A stretch of 64,000 nucleotides of DNA from Nocardioides guangzhouensis (GTDB lineage: Bacteria > Actinomycetota > Actinomycetes > Propionibacteriales > Nocardioidaceae), in NCBI RefSeq assembly GCF_004519545.1, contig NZ_SDKM01000009.1, positions 1 to 64,000 of the forward strand. The letters run 5' to 3'. Under the pieces are notes generated by a model that saw only the letters and a program-made list of their open reading frames with translations, did not search any database and was not told the origin of the DNA. A program made the translations under genes and the position numbers. Shown here one piece after another: positions 53,658 to 62,700 of the stretch. Positions within the stretch are counted from its first letter, which is position 1. Each line of letters begins with the position of its first letter.

Positions 53658-54779
53658 CTACTCGACGATCCGGAGGTCGCGCTCGGTGTTGTTGAGCCGC
53701 AGGCCGCCGGTCTCGGTGACCGTGACGATGTCCTCGATCCGGACCCCGAGCTCCCCGGTGAGGTAGATGCCGGGCTCTACCGAGAAACACATTCCCGGCA
53801 CCAGAGGCTGCTCCTCGCCCTCGATCATGTACGGCGGTTCGTGCGTCGTGACCCCGATGCCGTGCCCGGTGCGGTGGATGAACTGCTCGCCGTACCCGGC
53901 GTCGGTGATCAGGCGGCGGGCTGCGCGGTCGATCTCCTGGCAGGCGACACCCGGCCGTACGGCGTCCACGCCGGCCTGCTGGGCCTGGCGCACGATCTCG
54001 TGCACCTCGCGCAGCTTCGCGCTCGGCTCCCCGACGCTGACGGTGCGGCTGGTGTCGGACCCGTAGCCGAACATCAGCCCGCCGAAGTCGAGGACCACGG
54101 CGTCTCCCTCCCGGATGACGCGCTCGCCGGCTTCGTGGTGCGGGTTCGCTCCGTTGGGGCCAGACCCGACAACGGTGAAGTCGACCTGCTCGTGGCCGAA
54201 GCTCCGCAGCAGGTCGGCGAGATCGCCGGCTACGTCGGTCTCCTTGCGCCCGGCGAAGCGGACTCCGAGGATCTGCTCGTACGTCGCGTCGGCGGCGGCG
54301 CCTGCCGCGGCCAGGCGGGCCAGTTCGTTGGCGTCCTTGAGCGCGCGCAGCATCGGCAGGCTCTGGGTCAGCGAGCTGTAGCCCGAGTCCCGCAGAGCCT
54401 GCTGGAGTCCGAGGATGTGCAGCGCCCACGCGGAGTCAGAGACGCCATACCGCCCGGCCGGCCGGAGCAGCGAGCTCGCCGCGGTGTACGGGTCGGCGCC
54501 GTCCGGCCAGTCCACCAGGGTCGTGGCCGGCGCGCCCTCGGCACGTTCTGCGTCCGGCCGTTCCAGTCTCGGCACGAGCAGTGTCGGACCTCGGTCGGTG
54601 GTCAGGAACAGCATGGTCAGCCGCTCGGTGATGGCGGTCGGCTGGTAGCCCGTGAGCCAGACCAGGTCCGGTCCGGGCGTGACGAGGACGCCGTCGAGGC
54701 CGGCAGCGCGGCCGTCCGCCACGACGCGGGCCATCCGGGCCGCGTAGTCATCGGTGGTGAAGGGCACGGCATCGTTCAT
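53658..54779 (-). CDS. M24 family Xaa-Pro peptidase
   Basis: 373 aa. The creatinase-type N-terminal domain (1-150: DLVWLTGYQPTAITERLTML) precedes the pita-bread catalytic domain. Metal ligands occur in VVLDFGGLMFGYGSDTSRTV (two Asp), FIHRTGHGIGV (His), MCFSVEPGIYL (Glu) and GVRIEDIVTV (Glu). It should release N-terminal residues preceding proline, or cleave Xaa-Pro dipeptides. It is 18 bp downstream of the MFS gene and about 125 bp before the permease, suggesting an operon for peptide or proline use. Confidence 0.92.
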   Translation of the reverse strand: MNDAVPFTTDDYAARMARVVADGRAAGLDGVLVTPGPDLVWLTGYQPTAITERLTMLFLTTDRGPTLLVPRLERPDAERAEGAPATTLVDWPDGADPYTAASSLLRPAGRYGVSDSAWALHILGLQQALRDSGYSSLTQSLPMLRALKDANELARLAAAGAAADATYEQILGVRFAGRKETDVAGDLADLLRSFGHEQVDFTVVGSGPNGANPHHEAGERVIREGDAVVLDFGGLMFGYGSDTSRTVSVGEPSAKLREVHEIVRQAQQAGVDAVRPGVACQEIDRAARRLITDAGYGEQFIHRTGHGIGVTTHEPPYMIEGEEQPLVPGMCFSVEPGIYLTGELGVRIEDIVTVTETGGLRLNNTERDLRIVE

Positions 54780-54797
54780 GGTGTTGCTCCCTCGAGG

Positions 54798-56330
54798 TCA
54801 CGTCGGGCCGTCCGGGGCACTGGTCCCACCTGACCCGGCTGAGGGCGGTTGGGACGCCGTTGTTGGCAGGGTGTGCAGGTGGGCGGCTGCCGACGCAGCT
54901 GCGTCGTTGAGGGTGCCCCGGGCGGGGCGGTGGCGGACGATCACCACGACGGCGAGCAGGAGGCCCAAGAGGCTGAAGACGGCCATGACCCAGGACGCCG
55001 CGGCCAGACCTGCGGCAAGGGCGTCGGCGGTGGACTCACCGTCGTCCTGGTGGTTCGCCGTCACTGTCGCGTAGATGGTCGCAGCCAGAGCGGTTGCCAC
55101 CGCAGCGCCGACGTACCTGGCCATGTTCGAGACACCGGAGGCCTCCCCGACCTGGTTGGCGGCGACGGACGCAGTGGCGGCGGACGAAGAGGGACCGTTG
55201 GACATGCCCATGCCGACCGCGATGGCGACCAGCGGGAGAAGGAAGCTGGCGTACTGCCACGAGGCATCAACGACGCCGATGGCCACAAAACCCGCTGCAG
55301 TGAAGGCGAACCCGGCACCGATCGTCTGCCGACCGCCGAACCGCGCCGCAAGCCGGGGAACCAACGGTGCGATCACGACCAGGCCGACCGTGGCGGGGAG
55401 CGTCGCCAGCCCGGCCTCGAGCGGGGTGAAGTCGAGGGTCGCCGGATCCTGGAAGTAGAGGCTGAGCAGGTACATCAGCCCGTTGATCGTGCCCGCGCCG
55501 ATCAGGATGGCGATGGTGGCGCCCACGAGCACCCGGTTGCGCAGGAGTGCGAGGTCGAGCAGGGGCACACTCACGCGGCGCTCGACCGCCACAAAGGCGA
55601 AGCCGGCTACGACGGCGATGCCGAAGCACAGCAGCGTAGGCGTCGAGATCCAGCCCCAGTCACCGCTCTTGCTCACGCCCAGGATCAGTGGCATCAAGGT
55701 AAGCGCGACCAGCACCGTGCCGGCGAAGTCGATGTCCCGTGGTCTGTCTGGGTCCCGCGACTCGGTCACGGTCGCGGCGGTCAGGAGCATGCAGAGCACG
55801 GCGATCCCTGCGTCGATCCAGAACAGGCCCTGCCAGCCCGTGATGTCGACCAGCACGCCGCCGACGAGCGGCCCGGCAGCCGCACCGACGGCGGCCGCCG
55901 CCCCCCAGAGCGACACCGCGCGCAATTGCGCGTCACCGCTGTTGGCCACCGACAGCAGGCTGAGGCCGCAGGCCAGGATCGTCGCTCCGGACGCACCCTG
56001 GATGACCCGTCCGGCGATCACCATGCCCCCGGACCCGGCCAGGGCGATGAGGACGCACGAGGCGACGAACAGCAGCAGCCCGACCTGGAAGACCCGCTTG
56101 CGTCCGAAGACGTCGCCCAGCGACCCGGAGGTGATGATCACCGCCGCGCCCATCAGCGAGTAGCCGGTCACCGCCCACTGCAGCGTGTCGGTCGACATCC
56201 CGGTGTCCTCGCTGATGGCCGGGAGCAGGATGCTCACCGCCGACGTGTTCGCATTGACGACCAGTGTGGAGATGCAGGTGGCGGCCAGAACACCGCGCGT
56301 CTTGGCGGTTTGTTGCGCGACGTCGGTCAT
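54798..56330 (-). CDS. DHA2-type MFS transporter
   Basis: 510 aa with about fourteen membrane segments. LQWAVTGYSLMGAAVIITSG, LGDVFGRKRVFQVGLLLFVA (motif A), VIAGRVIQGASGATILACGL and the GPLVGGVLVDITGWQGLFWI motif C are characteristic of 14-helix drug:H+ antiporters. Many such proteins export drugs; here the position at the head of a peptidase/permease operon suggests efflux of a metabolite or peptide product. The start at 56330 follows AAAGGACCTCGG. Confidence 0.92.
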   Translation of the reverse strand: MTDVAQQTAKTRGVLAATCISTLVVNANTSAVSILLPAISEDTGMSTDTLQWAVTGYSLMGAAVIITSGSLGDVFGRKRVFQVGLLLFVASCVLIALAGSGGMVIAGRVIQGASGATILACGLSLLSVANSGDAQLRAVSLWGAAAAVGAAAGPLVGGVLVDITGWQGLFWIDAGIAVLCMLLTAATVTESRDPDRPRDIDFAGTVLVALTLMPLILGVSKSGDWGWISTPTLLCFGIAVVAGFAFVAVERRVSVPLLDLALLRNRVLVGATIAILIGAGTINGLMYLLSLYFQDPATLDFTPLEAGLATLPATVGLVVIAPLVPRLAARFGGRQTIGAGFAFTAAGFVAIGVVDASWQYASFLLPLVAIAVGMGMSNGPSSSAATASVAANQVGEASGVSNMARYVGAAVATALAATIYATVTANHQDDGESTADALAAGLAAASWVMAVFSLLGLLLAVVVIVRHRPARGTLNDAAASAAAHLHTLPTTASQPPSAGSGGTSAPDGPT

Positions 56331-56933
56331 CCGAGGTCCTTTCCGCGGGCCTCGTGCCGGCCCGCCACCAGGCGCCGACGCTACGACCGTCCCAACGCGC
56401 GCCCTTCACCCATTCCGGGCGAGAGGGCCGCGGGCACCCTGCGGCCACTGACCACGGCCTCAGGAAGTGTTGCGTTGACGTAGTGAGACCACCCCGCAAT
56501 CGGCCGTCTGGTCGATGCGGTGTCGCGCGGCGTGCGTGTCGTGGTGGGAAGGCGGTGGGCTTGGTCGAAGCGCGCGCGATCCCCGTGCCGATGATGACCT
56601 CCGGAACAGGGCTGGCCACTCCGACCGCGGGTGCTGATCGGGAAATCCGGTGGTCCGAGTTGGATCGGTACCATTGGCAGTACTGTTGCGGTGCGCCGTC
56701 TGTGGAGCAGATGCTCGCCGCCATGAGGATCAACCCCGGGCGTCCGGTTCGCCTACTTGGTCAAGGGGTGCGAGCACCATGCGGGAAGGGCAGGAACTCC
56801 GCTTCCTCGCACGGTGTTCAAGACGCCTGGCCCGGGCCACCCGCGCGTGAACACTCAGGACCCGGGAGGCAACGCCAAGGCGTACCAGATGCGCCAGGCC
56901 CTCACGGCGATCGAGAAAGTTGGAAGGAGACCG
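56331..56933. other. About 600-bp spacer
   Basis: No supported gene. The first 100 bp must hold the MFS promoter. Open frames further on (for example a plus-strand frame reading DRYHWQYCCGAPSVEQMLAA near 56670) have no start or family support. The region leads directly into a broken hicB gene and looks degraded. Confidence 0.4.
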
Positions 56934-57280
56934 ATGATGCCGGGCCTCGCCAGCCCCGACGCGTCCCACTACACCTACAGGGTTGGGTGGTCCGCCGAGG
57001 ACGGGGAGCATGTCGCCACCGTGGTGGAGTTCCCGTCCCTCTCGGTCCTCGATCCCAACATGCTGGTTGCGCTGGAAGCGCTGCGTGACCTGGTGGCCGA
57101 CCTGGTGGCCGACATGGCCGCCAACGACGAGCAGGTGCCCGAGCCGCTGTCGGATCGGGTCTACTCCGGCCGGTTCACCTGCGGCTGCCGCCCGGGCTGC
57201 ACCGCGACCTGACGCTGGCCGCCGCCGAGGACCGCGTGAACCTCAACCAGTTCGTCGTCAACCACTTGCAGTGGGTTCGT
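56934..57280 (+). pseudogene. hicB: Frameshifted hicB antitoxin gene
   Basis: MMPGLASPDASHYTYRVGWS, EDGEHVATVVEFPSLSVLDP and DMAANDEQVPEPLSDRVYSG match actinobacterial HicB-type antitoxins. After GRFT the frame is wrong: the expected RFNLRLPPGLHRDL is found one frame over (LPPGLHRDLTLAAAEDRVNL, then NQFVVNHLQ), so one base is missing near 57175 and translation stops at 57210-57212. The C-terminal RHH-like DNA-binding half is lost. GGAAGGAGACCG is a good ribosome binding site. No hicA toxin is recognisable beside it. Confidence 0.78.
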
Positions 57281-57413
57281 CTCTTCCCCGGGGGGGCAAG
57301 ACCCAACTCCTCGCTGAGCTCATCACGGCCCGCGGGGCGGAAGCATCGCCGCGATCATCGACCACCCCGAACTGCTGTCCGCCAAAGTGGCGGCCCAGCG
57401 GGACTAGACGGTA
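57281..57413. other. Unassigned degraded sequence
   Basis: Short plus-strand stretch whose frames include LLAELITARG and, in another frame, IAAIIDHPELLSAKVAAQRD ending in a TAG at 57406. It looks like the tail of an unknown gene joined to the hicB relic by a deletion. No family can be named. Confidence 0.35.
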
Positions 57414-57414
57414 T

Positions 57415-57590
57415 GACGTGGCCCCGTCGCCTCGCCGCGCGGTATCGGTGACGGCCACCATGGGCGGCGACCTCACGGCTGATCGTCGAGGGAGCGCCAC
57501 CCAGCACCGCCGCGATCGCGCGCAGCGACCCACCCGCCGCCCAGACCCCTCGAGATCTCCTCACGCCCGGCGCCAAACCCGCGAGGAGGT
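57415..57590 (-). mobile_element. IS30-family transposase fragment
   Basis: The minus strand reads REEISRGLGGG and, after a frame change, GGSLRAIAAVLGGAPSTISR followed by EVAAHGGRHRYRAA. This is the N-terminal helix-turn-helix of IS30-type transposases (normally ...EREEISRGLAAGLSLRAIA). Only about 55 residues remain, with an internal frameshift near 57535 and no DDE domain, so the element is dead. Confidence 0.75.
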
Positions 57591-57786
57591 GACGGGTTAT
57601 GGGCCGAGAGTCGCCTGGCGGGCTGACCTGCGCAAACTACACTTTGGGACTCTCCCGAACGACACTTGCGACAGCCTGTGTGGGTAGGTCGGCGGGCCAG
57701 GGCAGTTCCGACGCCTTGCGTCGGCAAGCGACTCCCGCGAGCAAGGAAGTGCCCAACCCTGGTTCGCCCGCAGCTTGTTACACCTG

Positions 57787-57810
57787 GTTACACATCCTCC
57801 GATGTGTAAC
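57787..57810. repeat. GTTACACATC inverted repeat
   Basis: A perfect 10-bp inverted repeat (GTTACACATC with GATGTGTAAC, 4-bp spacer CTCC) preceded by a direct copy of GTTACAC at 57777. It stands just before the block of genes that carries the Tn7-like operon and could be an operator or part of a transposon end. There is no gene across it. Confidence 0.7.
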
Positions 57811-57863
57811 GAACTGCTCCTCTCGTCGACGTCGGGCCGTCGGCAATCGGGTAGGGACCTCGT

Positions 57864-58553
57864 TCACTCATCCTCCTCGGTCAACCATGCCCACTGGTTT
57901 GCTTCCCCGAGGGCCAGTCGGACGTTCTCGAACTCGTAGCATCTGCGCGCCAGCCTTCGCGCTTCGTCGCGTTGGCGCGCGAGGGCGTTGACGGCTTGGA
58001 GCCCGTGGGCGAGGGTTTCGGCGCGGTCGGGCAGCGCTGCGCCGGCGAGGTCGTGGAGGGCCGCTGCCGCACAGCCCTCGGGGTCCTCGGCGGGGTTGTG
58101 GCGGTGCACCGGGAACGCGGGTGGGCTGCCGTCGCCGTCGAGGCGTCGCAGGAGGTGGTCGTAGCGGCGTTGCAGGGTCGCCACGGCCAGCTCGGCCGCC
58201 TGCGCCGTCCTGGGCGAGGGGTCGTTGGTGTAGGCGATCAGTGCGTCCTCGGCGCCGTGGTCGTGGTCCCGGTAGTCGTGCCGTTGGTGCGGATCCGGGA
58301 GCAGGTCAGCGGCGCCTTGCAGGTTGACGTCGTGGTCCGCCAAGACTTGCTCCCAGGTCCTGCCGGTGACCTCCCCCAGCTCGGCGGCGATGGCGTTGCG
58401 CTGGGCACGCGATTGTTCGTGCGCCTGGGCGAGCCGGTCGAGGCGGTCGAGCAGTGCGGCGATGTGGCTGCGGTGTCCAACGTTCTGGGTCTGGGGACGG
58501 TCCGGCGTACCCGCTGCACCGGGGTCTCCTGGCTGCTGGTCGCCGTCGTTCAT
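57864..58553 (-). CDS. Hypothetical helical protein
   Basis: 229-aa, mostly helical and charged protein. After a disordered start (MNDGDQQPGDPGAAGTPDRP) come probable coiled-coil stretches (HIAALLDRLDRLAQAHEQSR, AQRNAIAAELGEVTGRTWEQ), a His/Asp-rich segment (DPHQRHDYRDHDHG), and further helices to the C-terminus. No family is recognised. Its start overlaps the stop of an upstream minus-strand frame by ATGA, so the two were probably one operon. It is divergent from the Tn7-like operon and may be a passenger of that element. Confidence 0.65.
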   Translation of the reverse strand: MNDGDQQPGDPGAAGTPDRPQTQNVGHRSHIAALLDRLDRLAQAHEQSRAQRNAIAAELGEVTGRTWEQVLADHDVNLQGAADLLPDPHQRHDYRDHDHGAEDALIAYTNDPSPRTAQAAELAVATLQRRYDHLLRRLDGDGSPPAFPVHRHNPAEDPEGCAAAALHDLAGAALPDRAETLAHGLQAVNALARQRDEARRLARRCYEFENVRLALGEANQWAWLTEEDE

Positions 58554-58987
58554 GAAGGGGACCCGTCGTCCGTGCGGTCGAAGGCGTCCGCGCGGTTGAG
58601 CGCGAGCAGCCGCTGCACAAGGGGTGTCTGCAGCATCCAACCTGGGGTGAGAAGGCCGATCAGCCGGTGCTGACGCGCGCCCTCTTCTGAACTGACGTTC
58701 CCGAGAAGCAAGTCGCCGGTGACGTAGAGCAACGCAAGCGCGGCCCAGGTCTCCTCGTAGCCCTGGAGGAAGACGACCACGTTGGTCCGGTAGTCCACGC
58801 TCATGTCCTCCACCCGGAACCTGCGGGCGTGCCGGTCGATCCACACTTCGGTCTGGAGCAGGATGCGCTTGTCCAGCTACTCCGGCTCCACCACACCGAC
58901 CTGCCCTGTGGACTCGACAATCGTCCCGTCGCGTACGTCGGCGCCGGCCGCCAGGGCGATCGCGGCCAGGAGGTCATCATCGGGCAC
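58550..58987 (-). pseudogene. Hypothetical gene with internal TAG
   Basis: From GTG 58987 the frame reads VPDDDLLAAIALAAGADVRD and VESTGQVGVVEPE, hits TAG at 58877-58879, and continues in the same frame as LDKRILLQTEVWIDRHARRF and 80 more coherent residues (VVVFLQGYEETWAALALLYV) to the stop at 58550-58552. The downstream part could also be translated alone from GTG 58846 (98 aa). Continuous coding character across the TAG suggests a nonsense mutation; reassignment or re-initiation are alternatives. It is coupled by ATGA to the next gene. No family recognised. Confidence 0.5.
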
Positions 58988-59311
58988 GACGGCGCGCCCT
59001 CAGCACGATGCGACTGGTCGTCATGGGGAGTCCGCGTGCGTCTCTCTCGCTGGGACCGCTCACTCCGGCACCGTGGCAAGGCGGGGGTACGGGTGTCCAG
59101 CGGAAGCACGGCCCGCCGCCGATCGTCCAGCGAGCGCGCGGCCTCGTTGGACAACCACACCACAGCGTTGGGCCGCGGCCGCGGTCCGTGGTCCAGTGAG
59201 CGCCATGGCGTTCTCAACGCCGGCGCCCACCGAGACCCTCCGGGAGTGGCGCTACCTGTGCACTCATCAAGGGGCAATGCACGGAGCAGCCTCGCCGTCA
59301 CGGTCCACCGC
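58988..59311. other. 324-bp spacer
   Basis: No supported gene. It separates the minus-strand hypothetical pair from the plus-strand Tn7-like operon and probably holds promoters for both. If the Tn7-like element ends here, its terminal repeats should lie in this spacer or near 57.8 kb; by eye I see no clear set of repeated 20-bp sites. Confidence 0.35.
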
Positions 59312-59632
59312 ATGCCCACCCGACGCAGACCCCTGGACCGGCGCACCCTCCGCCCGCGTGACTACCTCGTCAACCCCTGGCAGTTCGGCCGAACCTCGGA
59401 TGCAGCAGCCCGCACGCCCGCCGGCGGCGATGACCGATCCCTCGCCGTCGCGGTGGTGCAGCATCGCGTCGCCTGTCTCATCAGGGACCGCGACGACCGG
59501 CACGCAGCCCGCTCGGTCACGGACGAGTTCGGCTTCTCCAAGCAGTACTGGTCTCTGTGTCTGGGGGGCGAGGCCTGGATGGGAGAGACGATGCTGGCCG
59601 CGGCGGTCAGCCTCATCCTGGACTACCGCTAG
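59312..59632 (+). CDS. Small protein heading the Tn7-like operon
   Basis: 106 aa. The C-terminal half, HRVACLIRDRDDRHAARSVT followed by DEFGFSKQYWSLCLGGEAWM, resembles a short helix-turn-helix, with SKQYWS as a possible recognition helix. The N-terminus is basic (MPTRRRPLDRRTLRPRDYLV). The frame is open upstream, so the start is uncertain. A TAG ends it at 59630-59632 and the zinc-ribbon frame continues in the same phase. It may be a regulator or accessory DNA-binding protein of the transposition module; not recognised as a known family. Confidence 0.55.
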   Translation: MPTRRRPLDRRTLRPRDYLVNPWQFGRTSDAAARTPAGGDDRSLAVAVVQHRVACLIRDRDDRHAARSVTDEFGFSKQYWSLCLGGEAWMGETMLAAAVSLILDYR

Positions 59633-59707
59633 CGGCCCGTCTCACCGCTGAGGCCACGAAGACCGTGGCAGTCCGATCTGACGGGGGAGGCGTCCTCCAC
59701 CCGGACC

Positions 59708-59863
59708 GTGTGGCGGTTGACCTCGCCCTGCTCCACCTGCGGCACGACGCCCGCGTCGCTCTCCCGCACAAGCGAGGCCGCGCGGACGCGCAACCTGCAC
59801 CCGGATACGTGGCTGTGCGGCGACTGCGCGCTGAACGTGGCTGCGGACGGTCGCCAGTCATGA
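59708..59863 (+). CDS. Zinc-ribbon microprotein overlapping tnsA
   Basis: 51 aa from GTG 59708, with two cysteine knuckles, CSTCGTT and LCGDCAL, about 30 residues apart, forming a zinc ribbon. Its stop overlaps the TnsA-like start by ATGA, the coupling used throughout this operon, which argues that it is translated. Upstream the frame is open back to the TAG of the previous gene, with a GGGGGAGG stretch 17 nt before the GTG, so the start is uncertain. It may bind DNA or a transposase subunit; that is inference. Confidence 0.5.
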
Positions 59864-60402
59864 TCCAGATCTACGACGACACGATCCCCTTCCACGACGA
59901 GGGCCTGGCCCGCGCCGGCGACGTCGGCTCGCGGGCACATCACGCGATCGCGACCCTGGCCGCGCGCGGCACCCGACCGACGTACCAGGAACAGGTCGCG
60001 GTGGTGGCCTCCCTGCTCGCCGGGTTCCGGCCCATCGAGGCGCGCGCCCACCGGCAGAACCTGCTCGCCGCTGTGGGCTCCTACTTCGCCCACCTCGCCC
60101 TGCCCGACGGGTGGCAGTTCCACGGCAGCGAGGGCCGGCTCGGCACCGGACGGGTCGACCTCATCTGGTGCGACCCCGACGGCCGCATCCTGCTCGACGA
60201 GATCAAGACCGGCAACCCGCGCACCCTGCTGATCCAGCGCACCCGAGCCCAGGTCCACGGCTACCTCGCCGCGGCGTCCGAGATCTGGTCCACCCAGTTC
60301 CTCGGGGTCCGATTGCTCAGCACGCTCGACCCCGCAACGTCCCAGTTCATCAAGCCCTCCCTCGAGGTCACCGCCCTCGCGGTCACCCCCTACCGAAGGT
60401 GA
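59860..60402 (+). CDS. TnsA-like transposase endonuclease subunit
   Basis: 180 aa with a PD-(D/E)xK nuclease core: [20 protein letters not shown] gives D100, E114 and, two residues later, K116 (EIKTG). Helices before it ([20 protein letters not shown]) and [15 protein letters not shown] after it fit TnsA-type endonucleases, which cut the 5' ends of the transposon so that a heteromeric TnsAB transposase works by cut-and-paste. The protein is shorter than E. coli TnsA (273 aa) and lacks its C-terminal TnsC-binding part. It is 5 bp before the TnsB-like gene. Confidence 0.82.
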
Positions 60403-60407
60403 TTCCC

Positions 60408-61922
60408 ATGCCCAACAAGCCCCGACACCACCGTCCCCTCCTGGAGAAGGCGGTCCGCGAGCTGACGCAGCTCGAGGAGAACGGCCACGTCGTGACTCCG
60501 CAGCTGGTCCGGCACCACGCCCAGCTCTCCGGGTACTCCCCCCGGCACCTCCGCCGCGCCCTGGCCGCCGACAAGGAGGCGAAGGCGACCACCGACTCAC
60601 CTGAGGACGAGGACAAGCTCGACCTGGTCCAGCTGACCACCGCGGTCTTCCTCAGCTGCGGCAACATGGCCGAGGCGCGCCGCCTGCTCGCTCGGCAGTG
60701 CCCCGGCATCAAGCTGCCGAGCGTGCGCACCTTCCAGCGCCTCGTGCTCAGGGAGATGGGCACCGACCAGCTCGCCTACGCCAAGCACGGCAGCCGCGGC
60801 TTCCGCGACGCCCAGGTGTACCTGAACAACACCTACGCGCACCGGATGAGCGACGTCCTGCTCGACCACGCCGAACTCCCCATCCTGGTGGTCCCCAACG
60901 GCCACAAGCACGCGGTCAAGCCGTGGCTGACCGTCGTACAGGACGCCCACACCCGGTACCTGCTGTCCTGGGTCCTCACCTTCGGCCGCCCCTCCTCCGA
61001 GGAGGTCCGCGCCGCATTGATGCAGGCGATCACGCTGCGCACTGCCCCCGACGGCGCCACCGTCGTCGGCGGCCGACCGGTGCGCGCGGTCTGGGACCGC
61101 GGTCTGGAGTTCCTCGCCGACCTGATCACCGAGTCCTGCCTGCGATTCGACATCATCCCCGCCGCGCTGCCCGGCTACGCCCCGCACCTCAAGGGCCGCG
61201 TCGAGCGGTTCTTCCGCACCCTGAAGCCGGCCCTCGCGAGCCTGCCCGGGTACGTCGACGGGCCCCGGGACCTGCGCGGCAACAGCGCCCTGGAGAGCCA
61301 CGCCATGTCCGAGGACGAGTTCCTGGTCTGGCTCGCCAACTGGATGGACTACTACGTGGCCGACCACGTCATCAGCACCACCCGGCGAACGCCGCTGCAG
61401 ATGTGGCAGGCCGACGCCACCCCGCTCATCGAGGTCGCTCCCGAGCGGCTCTGGCAGGACTTCCTGCTGTCCAAGGACACCTGCAAGGTCAGCAAGAACG
61501 GCATCCGGTTCCAGAAGATCGACTGGCTGATCCCCGACGGTGGCCTCACCGGCAAGGTCGGGCGCAAGGTCGAGATCCGCTACCTCCCCCACGACCGCAC
61601 CTCCATCGAGGTGTTCCTCGAGGGCGTACACCTCGGCACCGCCTACGACAAGGACAACCTGACCCCCGACCACGAAGAGGAGTTCCTCGCTCGGCGCCAG
61701 GCCGCGCGCACCGAGGCCCAGCAGCGCTTCACCCGCGCCAATCGCCAGCGCAACGCCACCGACGGCGCCACCCGCATCACCACGGACAAGAAGGGCAACC
61801 GCACCGTCCTCGAGCTCGACGCCAGCGAGGACACCGACTACGACGACCTGAGCACCGGCGCCGAGGACGTCCTCGCCGGCTACCTGGCCGACGACCCCGA
61901 CCAGCTCAGGCTCGCGCTGTGA
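60408..61922 (+). CDS. TnsB/Mu-type DDE transposase
   Basis: 504 aa. N-terminal helical DNA-binding region (1-130); RNase H-like catalytic core with D153 ([12 protein letters not shown]), D230 ([15 protein letters not shown]) and E266 ([14 protein letters not shown]), the D-D-35-E set; [20 protein letters not shown] is the usual core strand. A Mu-transposase C-terminal beta domain follows ([20 protein letters not shown]), then a basic tail. It would cut and join the 3' ends. It overlaps the next gene by GTGA. Full length and all catalytic residues indicate it is probably active. Confidence 0.9.
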
Positions 61923-62698
61923 ACGCCGCCAGCCGTCCTCCGGTAGTTGTGGGCGCCGACTGCCACCGCAACCGGGTGGTGCAAACGCCCGCGCTCACCG
62001 ACGTGAGGCGGATGGCGGACTTCGTCGTCCCCCGCGGCGAGGCCATGGTCGTCTACGGCGCCCTGGGCACCGGCCGGTACACCGCCGTCCGGAGCTACCT
62101 CGAGACCCAGCCGCTGCCCTGGCACCTGATCGACCTGCCCCCCAACCAGAACGCCACCAAGATCAACACCTGGCTCTACCGCGAGACCATCACCGCCGAC
62201 GTCCTGCCGCTGCGCGACATGCAGGACGACCTCGTCGAGGCGCTCGCCGAGCAGCCCCGCATCGTGGTCGTCCGGCACGCCGAACGGCTCACCGCCGAGG
62301 CCGCCGGGCAGCTGCAGTGGTTGCACGACCGACCCGACGCGACCTGGGCCCTGATCCTCATCGGGGACAGCACCGTCGGCACCGCCCTGCAGCGCGACCC
62401 GCTGCTCGCGCACGCGATCACCGGCACCGTCGAGGTCCGTCCGCTGGCCGACCGGGACATGCTCCGCGTGCTGCAGGACCTGCACCCGCTCTTCCTCAAC
62501 GCCGACCCCCGGCTGCTGCAGGCGATCGACAACCAGGTCTGCAAGGGCAACCTCGACCGCTGGGTCCGGTTCCTCGACCGTGCCCTGTGGCTCGCCGACC
62601 ACCAGCCGACCGACCCCGACCAGGCACCGCGCCTGGACAAGCCCCTCGCCCAAGCCGTCATCGCCCAGCTCACCAAGACCCCACCCACCCGGAAGTGA
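61919..62698 (+). CDS. TnsC/TniB-like AAA+ protein with degenerate Walker motifs
   Basis: 259 aa. Position and layout match the AAA+ regulator that links transposase to target DNA. The P-loop reads GALGTGRYT (residues 47-55): the catalytic lysine is arginine and the next Ser/Thr is tyrosine. The Walker B reads [12 protein letters not shown], with the DE pair replaced by [22 protein letters not shown] is sensor-1 like. ATP hydrolysis, and perhaps binding, is therefore in doubt. GTG 61919 overlaps the TnsB stop; 2 bp separate it from the following gene. Confidence 0.75.
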
Positions 62699-62700
62699 CC

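Noticed and set aside
56757..56933. A hicA toxin gene before hicB
   Set aside because: None of the frames shows the HicA double-stranded RNA-binding fold pattern or its conserved glycine-histidine stretch.
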